NCBI GenBank assembly: GCA_003170655.1
Contig: PMYY01000160.1
Span: 1,323-7,140 of the forward strand
Origin: Nitrospiraceae bacterium
Lineage (GTDB): Bacteria; Nitrospirota; Thermodesulfovibrionia; Thermodesulfovibrionales; Dissulfurispiraceae
Length of the DNA: 5,818 nucleotides
Direction: 5' to 3'
Shown here piece after piece: positions 1-5,412 of the stretch. Each line of letters begins with the position of its first letter. The stretch's first letter is position 1. Made by a program: the position numbers and the translations under genes. The notes below the pieces were generated by a model that saw only the letters and a list, made by a program, of their open reading frames with translations, searched no databases and was not told where the DNA came from.

Positions 1-836
1 GTAATGTCCTGAATGACACCAAACACAGTGCGCTGTATGGGATCATATTCTGCCAGCGAGTGAATATCGACTATCTTGCCATCGGTTGGCCTGCGTATCT
101 TAAATTCCAGGTCATATGGCCTGCCCTGCTCAATCAGGTCCGCTAATGTCTTAGCGAGATGTGAGCGATATTAAGGCAGGACTACTTTCTGCACGTCGGC
201 TAATCGCAACTCGTTGCCTCCAAGGCCATATATAATTCTAGCCCCATCGGAGGCGTGGATTGTTTGTTCGTCGACCAATAATTCCCAGTTGCCGAAATTA
301 GCCACCTCCTCAGCCCTGCGGAGACGACGTTCGTTCTGACGTTGAACTCCCTCCGCATGTTTGCGGTCGGTTATGTCGCGGCTTATGACAACAACTCCCG
401 CTGTTGTCACATCGGAAGGAAGCATTTTCCCTACTGATTCAAAAGTGAGCCATAAACCGTCCTTTGCCCGGAATCGATACTCTGTAGTTGTTGAGGCACC
501 TGGTTTCTCCACTATATAATTTAAGGCAGCTATGACCCTAGATCGATCTTCAGGATGAATATACTCAAAGGAGCTCTTGCCTATCAGTTCTTCAGGCAGG
601 TATCCCAACAGTTGTTCAATGTTTGGACTTTGATAAAGAAATGAACCATTTGCATCCAGAACGGTAATGATGTCTAAGGCGTTTTCGATTAGTGAACGAA
701 AGAACGTCTCGCCAGATGGTGGGTAAGCTGGAGATCGACTTGTATCCGTATGCGTCGGATCCGCATTTGCATGGTGGCGTCGCAGATCCCTCAGTTCGCG
801 GAGTAATTCCCCTTTAGTTTTCCTCTCATCTTCCAC
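1..836 (-). pseudogene. PAS/PAC sensor protein (probably a sensor histidine kinase), interrupted by an in-frame stop; 3' part beyond window
   Basis: The gene starts at a GTG at 834-836. A TTGAGGT ribosome-binding site (841-847) precedes it, and an in-frame TAG at 855-857 rules out any earlier start. After a charged N-terminal helix (residues about 1-22) comes a first PAS/PAC unit at about 43-160, with HPEDR at 94-98, an EYRFRAKDG strand at 119-127 and the PAC ending ISRDITDRK. A linker with RRAEEVANFGNWE leads into a second PAS domain. At 171-173 the codon is TAA. The same frame continues without another stop to position 1, reading YRSHLAKTLADLIEQGRPYD and then EFKIRRPTDGKIVDIHS and FGVIQDIT, which completes the second PAS. 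Related proteins usually have LPEYR where this gene has LP-stop-YR, so one G-to-T change in a Glu codon explains the break. Output domains, typically a histidine kinase in this family, would lie left of the window. A sequencing error is the main alternative. Confidence 0.82.
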
Positions 837-840
837 AGAT

Positions 841-847
841 ACCTCAA
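841..847 (-). promoter_or_regulatory. Ribosome-binding site of the PAS gene
   Basis: TTGAGGT on the minus strand places GAGG five bases before the GTG at 836. It supports the GTG start, because no ATG is available between the upstream stop (855-857) and the PAS domain. Confidence 0.55.
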
Positions 848-1005
848 CGTCGCTCTAGTAATCAATATTTATTGCGTCATCAAATTAAAATGGCTTCTAT
901 TCATTTACAATTATATATATTATTCTAAATTCTTTAATGTTCCGGTAATTGGGCGGCAATTTATGACTGTATCTCCTCAAAATTTCTTTCCAAACAGTTC
1001 TTTGT
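848..1005 (-). other. AT-rich spacer between tupC and the PAS gene
   Basis: This stretch has no convincing gene. The segment from about 880 to 960 is strongly AT-rich and on the minus strand includes TAGAATAATATATATAAT (915-932), which offers several -10-like hexamers but no good -35 partner. It may carry the PAS gene promoter. I see no GC-rich hairpin followed by a T-run, so the end of the tup transcript is not marked by an obvious intrinsic terminator, and read-through into the PAS gene is possible. Confidence 0.4.
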
Positions 1006-1009
1006 TCAT
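977..1009 (-). other. Ten-codon open frame overlapping the tupC stop
   Basis: An ATG at 1007-1009 overlaps the tupC stop (ATGA). It follows AGGAG, which lies inside the last tupC codons at suitable spacing, and reads MNKELFGKKF before a TGA at 977-979. The arrangement is that of a translationally coupled next gene, but nothing longer follows in this frame beyond about 20 more codons past the stop. It may be the remnant of a lost downstream gene, a coupling or leader peptide, or chance. I recognise no family. Confidence 0.2.
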
Positions 1010-1680
1010 ATCTTCTCCTTTTCGAAAGGCGCGGATAATATCTCTCCGTCTTTCATCACCAGCAAGTGATCTGCAAGGCGTGCCGCCTGATCTCTGTCAT
1101 GCGTGGTCATTATAACGGTCACCTTTCCATCTTGTTTCATTGTATTGATGATGCCTTCGATGATCCCGGTGTTTTTCTGATCCACTGAAGCTGTGGGCTC
1201 GTCGAGAAAAAGGATTTCGGGCTCTATGACCAGCGCACGCGCTATTCCCAGCCGCTGAGCCTCACCGCTCGAAACCGTTCGGGCATTCTGAACTTTCTTG
1301 TGAGACAGTCCGACAAAATCGAGGACCTTATCGATCCGCCTGATCGCCACCGGTCCTTTAATACCCCTTATCGTTAGCCCGTAAGCGGCATTTCTGAAAA
1401 CCGACATGTTAAAAAGTCCAACCTTCGGCAAGACGAGGGTGATCCGACGTTTAAGCGCAAGGTCATTATCCAAAACCTGTCCGCCCGAAACATAATGTAT
1501 TTGACCGCTATCCTGGCATTCAATAAGAGAGCAAATCCTGAGGAACGTCGACTTGCCGGAGCCGTTAGGGCCGGTCAGGACATAGACGCCGCCCTGGTCA
1601 AAGGAGAACGAACAGTTTTTGAGTACAGACTCACCGTTATAACTCTTGAAGATGTTAGATGTCGTAAGATGAAGGCTCAT
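1006..1680 (-). CDS. tupC: Tungstate ABC transporter ATP-binding protein TupC
   Basis: This is the cytoplasmic ATPase of the importer; it hydrolyses ATP to drive uptake through TupB. At 224 aa it is a single nucleotide-binding domain, with no C-terminal regulatory (TOBE) domain of the ModC type. Walker A is GPNGSGKST (37-45), the signature is SSGEAQRL (137-144), Walker B is ILFLDEP with catalytic Glu161, the D-loop is ASVDQ (164-168) and the switch histidine is in TTHD (H194). The Q-loop position reads VLPKVGLF (83-90), where families of this type normally have a Gln, as in VFQ-x-P-x-LF; Pro85 appears to replace it. The ATG at 1680 overlaps the tupB stop in an ATGA, so translation is probably coupled. 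Assignment to Tup rather than another oxyanion importer depends on the neighbouring tupA and tupB. Confidence 0.85.
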   Translation of the reverse strand: MSLHLTTSNIFKSYNGESVLKNCSFSFDQGGVYVLTGPNGSGKSTFLRICSLIECQDSGQIHYVSGGQVLDNDLALKRRITLVLPKVGLFNMSVFRNAAYGLTIRGIKGPVAIRRIDKVLDFVGLSHKKVQNARTVSSGEAQRLGIARALVIEPEILFLDEPTASVDQKNTGIIEGIINTMKQDGKVTVIMTTHDRDQAARLADHLLVMKDGEILSAPFEKEKI

Positions 1681-2384
1681 CGGTTGGTCCTCACCATCCC
1701 TCTTCTCTGTATCATATAAAGGGCCGTATTTATCATCAGAGAGATAGAGAGCAATATTATCCCGAGTGCGAGGGCCAGTTCGAAATTCCCCTTGTCGGTC
1801 TCGAGCGCAATGGTCGTGGTCATTACTCTTGTGTATCCTGCGATGTTCCCGCCCACGATGAGGATTGCCCCGACCTCCGCCATTACTCTACCGAAAGCAG
1901 CCATTACGCCCGACATGATGCCGTAGCGTGCCTCCCTTATGACAGCCAACGATACCTGGACCGGAGTGGCCCCGAGAGTGACAGCCGTCTGCCGCAATAT
2001 GGGGTCGACACCAGCTATAGCCGAGTGGCTGATCGCTGCGACAATGGGAAATGCCAGTACGCTTTGGGCTACAATCATGGCTACCGGGGTATAGAGCAGA
2101 GACATGAATCCAAGAGGTCCGCTTCTGGACAGCAACAGATAAATAAACAAGCCTACCACAACGGGGGGAAGGCCCATAAATGTGTTGAGTATAGTGACAA
2201 AGAAACCTCCAAGGGGGAATTTTTTCAGGCCGAGCAGCGCACCGAGCGGAAGTCCTGTGAGCGTTGCGATAAGAAGTGCCCCGCCGGAAACTTTGATCGA
2301 TAGCAGGATGATACCGAGCAATTCAGCATCGAGATGAAGAATGAGAGTCAGCGCTTGGGAGAACCCCTCTAGGATCGAAGACAT
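1677..2384 (-). CDS. tupB: Tungstate ABC transporter permease TupB
   Basis: This is the inner-membrane permease subunit, expected to form a homodimer that receives substrate from TupA. The 235-aa length suits the family. Hydrophobic segments lie near residues 22-50, 61-86, 97-121, 155-182 and 202-225. The cytoplasmic coupling loop resembles the EAA motif, at TLGATPVQVSLAVIREARYG (136-155), and is followed by the MAEVGAILIVGGNI segment typical of TupB/WtpB-type permeases. The start at 2384 gives the usual short N-terminus before LLGIILLSIKVS. Its ribosome-binding site is weak (only AAAAG before the ATG). It follows tupA after a 206-bp gap with a large inverted repeat, and its stop overlaps the tupC start. 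Substrate specificity is inferred from the operon. Confidence 0.87.
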   Translation of the reverse strand: MSSILEGFSQALTLILHLDAELLGIILLSIKVSGGALLIATLTGLPLGALLGLKKFPLGGFFVTILNTFMGLPPVVVGLFIYLLLSRSGPLGFMSLLYTPVAMIVAQSVLAFPIVAAISHSAIAGVDPILRQTAVTLGATPVQVSLAVIREARYGIMSGVMAAFGRVMAEVGAILIVGGNIAGYTRVMTTTIALETDKGNFELALALGIILLSISLMINTALYMIQRRGMVRTNR

Positions 2385-2421
2385 CTTTTATAATAAACCA
2401 AAATCGGAGATATGAGTCGAT

Positions 2422-2580
2422 AAGCAGGAGGGATACAAATTTAAGGGTGCAGAATTAGTCCTTGCAAGCAGCTTTTTCGACTGAGTCTGAATAGATATCA
2501 TTCTCAGTGGTGCGCTTGACCTGTCCGCTCGCGCGCCTGATGACCCAGACATCGCCCTTAAATCCGTATCCCTACTGCTT
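2422..2580. repeat. Paired 28-bp inverted repeats between tupA and tupB (MITE-like or long mRNA hairpin)
   Basis: The arm at 2422-2449 (starting AAGCAGGAGGGATAC) is matched in inverse orientation by 2553-2580 (minus strand starting AAGCAGTAGGGATAC). Of 28 positions, 24 are identical, and the arms enclose 103 bp. In RNA read in the tup direction, two of the four mismatches become G-U wobbles, leaving 26 pairable positions. The element sits immediately after tupA and before tupB. A non-autonomous mobile element with terminal repeats or an mRNA processing/stability hairpin both fit. I see no clear target-site duplication in the flanks. Confidence 0.7.
2455..2571 (-). other. Startless 38-codon reading frame inside the inverted-repeat region, possible gene remnant
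   Basis: The frame between a TAG (2572-2574) and a TAA (2455-2457) reads GYGFKGDVWVIRRASG, then QVKRTTENDIYSDSVEKAACKD. Its mix of beta-strand-like and charged residues resembles a genuine protein end more than noise. It has no ATG, GTG or TTG start, and part of it lies in the right arm of the inverted repeat. It may be the 3' remnant of a small gene or coincidental. I do not recognise the family. Confidence 0.25.
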
Positions 2581-2590
2581 CCTGAAATCT

Positions 2591-3424
2591 TTATTTAGCG
2601 TTCGGGATGAAAGGCAGGTTCCCGTTGCTATCCTTAAAGGAAGCTATCGCCTGCTGTCCTTCTTTTGATATCAGCCAGTCGATAAACTCCGTCGCTTCTT
2701 TGTATTTCACCTGAGGGTATTTCGACGGGTTGACCGCCATCACTCCGTACTGGTTGAACAGAGCGGGATCACCCTCAAGAACGATCATCATAGCCAATTT
2801 ATCTTTGTCCTTTGTCATTAGCCAGGTGCCCATGTCAGTAAGCGTATATGCGCGCTTCTCGTCGGCGATTCTCTGGGTCTTCTCCATGCCCTGTCCTACT
2901 TCGAGATACCACTTCTGGCCTTTCGGAACAATGCCGACCTTTTCCCAGATAGCAAGTTCTTTGGTGTTCGTTCCCGACTTATCGCCGCGTGAGATGAAGA
3001 TGGACGACGCGGCTATTTTCTTGAAGGCCTCGACGGCCGATTTCATGCCCGTTATCCTTGCAGGGTCTTCGGAAGGGCCGATAATGACAAAGGCGTTGTA
3101 CATAACATCGTGCCGGTTGACGAAATAGCCTTCCTCGACCGCCTTCAGTTCCTGCTCTTTGGCGTGGACAAAGGCCACGTCCGCGTCGCCTCTCTTGCCC
3201 ATTTCGATAGCGGCGCCTGTCCCGCGCGCGACAACTTTCACCTTGATGCGCGTCTTGTTTTCGAAAATCGGCAAGATGTAGCCGAACAACCCCGAATTCT
3301 CGGTGCTTGTTGTGGACGAACAGATGATTTCAGACGCGGCAGAAGCGCTCAAACCTGTCGAAACGACTACCCCTGATAAAACAATTGCCGCCAGTGCTGC
3401 TAATAGTGTGAACCTTCTGATCAT
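2591..3424 (-). CDS. tupA: Tungstate-binding periplasmic protein TupA
   Basis: This is the extracytoplasmic receptor that captures tungstate and hands it to TupB; it is 277 aa from the chosen start. A signal peptide spans residues 1 to about 29 (MIRR, hydrophobic stretch, then SASA-A); no lipobox is seen, so a soluble periplasmic protein is expected. Family motifs appear in order: SSTTSTENSGL (36-46), the anion-binding loop of TupA; VARGTGAA (65-72); ISRGDKSGTNTKE (144-156); YTLTDMGTW (193-201); and NQYGVMAVNP (224-233). The ATG at 3424 is preferred because GGAGG (3433-3437) is eight bases upstream. The ATG at 3430 leaves only two bases and would add Met-Ser. Of the three binding proteins here, this is the most canonical and the closest to the permease gene. 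Confidence 0.87.
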   Translation of the reverse strand: MIRRFTLLAALAAIVLSGVVVSTGLSASAASEIICSSTTSTENSGLFGYILPIFENKTRIKVKVVARGTGAAIEMGKRGDADVAFVHAKEQELKAVEEGYFVNRHDVMYNAFVIIGPSEDPARITGMKSAVEAFKKIAASSIFISRGDKSGTNTKELAIWEKVGIVPKGQKWYLEVGQGMEKTQRIADEKRAYTLTDMGTWLMTKDKDKLAMMIVLEGDPALFNQYGVMAVNPSKYPQVKYKEATEFIDWLISKEGQQAIASFKDSNGNLPFIPNAK

Positions 3425-3430
3425 AGACAT

Positions 3431-3440
3431 TCCCTCCTTT
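3431..3440 (-). promoter_or_regulatory. Strong ribosome-binding site of tupA
   Basis: AAAGGAGGGA on the minus strand is the best Shine-Dalgarno match in the window. Its spacing selects the ATG at 3424 over the one at 3430. It suggests that the canonical tupA is the most strongly translated gene of the cluster, as is usual for periplasmic receptors. Confidence 0.75.
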
Positions 3441-3495
3441 TTTTTGCATTGCTTATTTATCCGGGCAAATAATAGGCGAACTTTGTCGACGCGTT

Positions 3496-3528
3496 CATTC
3501 CGTCCGCATCAGGCGGCTTAAGCGAATG
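3496..3528 (-). other. Stem-loop between the second binding-protein gene and tupA
   Basis: CATTC (3496-3500) pairs with GAATG (3524-3528), and inside them CCGC (3504-3507) pairs with GCGG (3513-3516) around a five-base loop. There is no T-run after it in the tup direction, so it is not a standard terminator. It could be a processing or stabilising hairpin ahead of tupA. The rest of the gap (3425-3544) shows no gene. Confidence 0.3.
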
Positions 3529-3544
3529 ACAATACGTGACTTTT

Positions 3545-4411
3545 CTAATCATCGTACTTCTTCGCGTAAGCTGCATCGTTATACAATCCCTCGCCATATA
3601 GTTCTTTGCCGAAACCCCCAATTATCTTCTGTCCATTCGTGGAAGATACGAAGTCGATAAACTGACCTGCGACACTCGCCCCTGGCGTTGCCCCTGCAGG
3701 TAGCGCAAGCGTATGGTACGTGTTGATGAGAAACTTGTCACCTCTGAAAAGTATCTTTAAGTTAGGTATACTCTTTCTCTCGGCGGCCCATGTGCTGCTG
3801 TCGGTCATGAAGTACCCCTTTTCCTGATCGGCCCTCTTCAGGGTTGCGGTCATGAAGTCTTTCGTGACTATATACCATGGGCCTGAAGGAACAACTCCGG
3901 ACTTTTGCCATACATCCGTCTCTTTTTTGTGAGTGCCCGAGTTGTCGCCCCTTGAAAAAAACTTCGCTTTTGCGGATGCGATCCGCTGATAGGCATCAGC
4001 AGCACTCTTTGCTTCTGATATCTTCGCAGGATCAACTGCGGGTCCGACTATATAGAATTCGTTTGAGCCGATAAGCATACGTTTGGTCGCCCAGCCGTCT
4101 GCTACGGCCTTCTTCTCGGCCGCAGGAGCATGCACCATTATCATGTCGACTTTCTTTTCCTTCAGAAACTTAATGGAATCAGCTGACCCTGCTTTTATCC
4201 AGCAGAGGGCAGTGTCGTTTTCTTTGGCGAATGCCTCTCCTAAGACTTTCAGTATGCCGAGTTCTCCGGGGCTTCCCGTGGCGAGTGAAAACTTATTCTT
4301 ACCATTTCCATAAACAGCGTCGCATTTCTCTTGTGCCAAAGATATCGATGCGGACAATAAGAGAATAACGAATGTCATCAAACATGATTTTGCCGCCTTC
4401 ATCTTCTTCAC
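3545..4411 (-). CDS. Divergent TupA-like extracytoplasmic substrate-binding protein
   Basis: This 288-aa protein (GTG at 4411) has a signal peptide at 1-26: KKMKAAK, a hydrophobic core, then SLA before QEK. An ATG at 4402 (285 aa), preceded by GGGTGA at good spacing, is an equally possible start. The fold is that of TupA/PstS-type receptors: VDMIMVHAPAAEKKAVADG (88-106), EFYIVGPAVDPAKI (118-131), FFSRGDNSGTHKKETDVW (151-168) and YFMTDSSTWA (200-209). The first anion loop is changed to ATGSPGELGIL, where TupA has TTS-T-x-x-SGL. The RGTG loop is replaced by KAGSAD, and the TDMGTW region reads TDSSTW. The mature protein carries two cysteines (C30, C70) that could form a disulfide. It lies between two closer TupA paralogues. 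Its ligand may be tungstate, molybdate or another oxyanion; specificity cannot be read from the sequence. Confidence 0.75.
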   Translation of the reverse strand: MKKMKAAKSCLMTFVILLLSASISLAQEKCDAVYGNGKNKFSLATGSPGELGILKVLGEAFAKENDTALCWIKAGSADSIKFLKEKKVDMIMVHAPAAEKKAVADGWATKRMLIGSNEFYIVGPAVDPAKISEAKSAADAYQRIASAKAKFFSRGDNSGTHKKETDVWQKSGVVPSGPWYIVTKDFMTATLKRADQEKGYFMTDSSTWAAERKSIPNLKILFRGDKFLINTYHTLALPAGATPGASVAGQFIDFVSSTNGQKIIGGFGKELYGEGLYNDAAYAKKYDD

Positions 4412-4518
4412 CCATTGGTATTGCTCAGATTATTCGGCCCCTTCTGTCTTATGGCCGATAAATTATATGCCGAATTGCCGGCAACGGGGTCATTACGGGC
4501 CGATGCCTTTCTGCTCAT
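4408..4518 (-). other. 36-codon open frame filling the gap between two binding-protein genes
   Basis: ATG at 4518 directly follows the TAG stop of the upstream gene (TAGATG) in the same frame. The frame stays open for 36 codons and ends in a TGA that overlaps the GTG start of the next gene (GTGA). The peptide is polar (MSRKASARNDPVAG...). It could be a coupling peptide or a chance open stretch; no family is recognised. An imperfect stem-loop (4430-4461, TTATCGGCC against GGCCGAATAA) lies within it. Confidence 0.22.
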
Positions 4519-5298
4519 CTATTCTGCCTGTTCCTTTAGAGGTATCGCGTCGGGATAGAAAAGATGCGCTCCATGCTTCGTATAATCTGCAATGACAGAC
4601 TGTCCTGCGTGGGAAGTCAAAAAGGCGATAAAATCCATGGCCTCCCGGTATTTGGTATTAGAAAACCGGTAGGGGTTCACAGCGATCACGCTGTACTGGT
4701 TTTTGAGCAGAGGGTCCCCCTTAAGGAGCACCTGAAGCTTTATTTTGGACTCATAGTTGAGGAATGTGCCCATATCCGAAAGGGTGTAGGCCTTTTTTTT
4801 GCTGGCGACGAGTAGGGTGTCGCCCATCTTGCTGCCGGTCTCGAAATACCACCCTTTCCCTTTCGGGTTGATTCCCGAGTCGTCCCATATGTCAAGCTCC
4901 TTTATATTTGTGCCCGAATCGTCGCCTCTCGATACAAATGGGGATGCCGTTTCAGCGACCAGTTCAAATGCCTCCGCTGCACTGGAAGCGCTCTTAATTC
5001 GTGCAGGGTCTTCGGAGGGGCCGAGGACGACGAATGAGTTGTGCATAACGATCCTTCGATTGATGCCGTAGCCTTCCGACACGAACTTCTCTTCTCTGAA
5101 GGGGTCATGCACGAAGAGCAGGTCTGCCTCTCCTTTTTTGGCTATCCGTATTGCCTTGCCGGTGCCGACGGCAATCACTTCGACCCTTAACGCATATTTC
5201 GTCGACTTTTCATAGGCAGGCAAAAGAACGTCGAGCAGTCCCGAATTCAGTACGCTGGTTGTAGATGCTATCATCAAGGTGCTTTTATCTTTCGTCAT
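4519..5298 (-). CDS. TupA-like substrate-binding protein lacking a signal peptide
   Basis: The body is a clear TupA paralogue: LMIASTTSVLNSGL (8-21), VIAVGTGKA (41-49), ADLLFVHDP (58-66), FVVLGPSEDPARI (89-101), SRGDDSGTNIKELDIW (123-138), YTLSDMGTFL (171-180) and NQYSVIAVNP (200-209). All ligand-loop motifs are kept. The protein is 259 aa from the ATG at 5298. A TTG at 5328 would add ten residues (starting PDSSILCLS). Neither start gives a signal peptide, and an in-frame TGA at 5350-5352 blocks anything longer. The product should therefore stay in the cytoplasm, unless a leader was lost by frameshift. It is the first gene leftward from the divergent regulator. A cytoplasmic oxyanion-binding or sensing role is possible, as is a decaying duplicate of tupA. 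No good Shine-Dalgarno precedes the ATG. Confidence 0.75.
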   Translation of the reverse strand: MTKDKSTLMIASTTSVLNSGLLDVLLPAYEKSTKYALRVEVIAVGTGKAIRIAKKGEADLLFVHDPFREEKFVSEGYGINRRIVMHNSFVVLGPSEDPARIKSASSAAEAFELVAETASPFVSRGDDSGTNIKELDIWDDSGINPKGKGWYFETGSKMGDTLLVASKKKAYTLSDMGTFLNYESKIKLQVLLKGDPLLKNQYSVIAVNPYRFSNTKYREAMDFIAFLTSHAGQSVIADYTKHGAHLFYPDAIPLKEQAE

Positions 5299-5303
5299 GC
5301 TTA

Positions 5304-5333
5304 AACATAAGATGCTGCTGTCAGGCAAGTCAA
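5304..5333 (-). promoter_or_regulatory. Possible sigma-70 promoter for the tup genes
   Basis: On the minus strand TTGACT (5328-5333) and TATGTT (5304-5309) are separated by 18 bp. Transcription would begin about at the ATG at 5298, giving a leaderless message. The -10 match is moderate, and other AT-rich hexamers such as TATATG near 5350 are possible, so this is tentative. Confidence 0.3.
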
Positions 5334-5348
5334 ACTCATTTCCTGCAT

Positions 5349-5377
5349 TTCATATATGAATTAAATTCATGCATGAT
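5349..5377. promoter_or_regulatory. Probable LysR-type regulator operator in the divergent intergenic region
   Basis: ATGAATTAAATTCAT (5356-5370) is a perfect dyad with seven-base arms around one central base. It fits the T-N11-A rule for LysR boxes (T5357 and A5369). It overlaps two copies of TTCATNNATGAA, exact at 5349-5360 and 11 of 12 at 5366-5377, with centres 17 bp apart, so both lie almost on one face of the helix. The cluster ends at the -35 of the regulator promoter, a usual site for autoregulation and control of a divergent operon. Binding by the adjacent regulator is inferred. Confidence 0.65.
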
Positions 5378-5405
5378 TGACACGGCTACGTAGACCCTTT
5401 AGAAT
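5377..5405 (+). promoter_or_regulatory. Near-consensus sigma-70 promoter of the LysR-type gene
   Basis: TTGACA (5377-5382) is separated by exactly 17 bp from TAGAAT (5400-5405), 11 of 12 consensus bases. The expected start point, six to eight bases after the -10, is 5411-5413, which is the ATG itself. The message may therefore be leaderless. Confidence 0.7.
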
Positions 5406-5412
5406 AAGACGC

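Noticed and set aside
840..1005. Intrinsic terminator at the end of the tup genes
   Set aside because: No GC-rich stem followed by a T-run was found on the minus strand; the possible ACTGT/ACAGT pairing has a long loop and no T-run.
1495..1719. Plus-strand open frame of 74 codons across the tupC/tupB junction
   Set aside because: It is antisense to well-supported ABC transporter motifs and has no plausible start signal.
2025..2303. Plus-strand open frame of 92 codons
   Set aside because: It is fully antisense to the TupB membrane segments; its polar, low-complexity composition is what reversed hydrophobic codons produce.
2730..3128. Plus-strand open frame of 132 codons, the longest antisense frame in the window
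   Set aside because: It mirrors the tupA coding region, and a similar antisense frame appears over the paralogue at 4799-5071, as expected from shared codon pattern.
3058..5044. Similar DNA stretches near 3058-3081 and 5001-5024
   Set aside because: They encode the same GPSEDPARI motif in two paralogous binding proteins, so they reflect gene duplication and not an independent repeat element.
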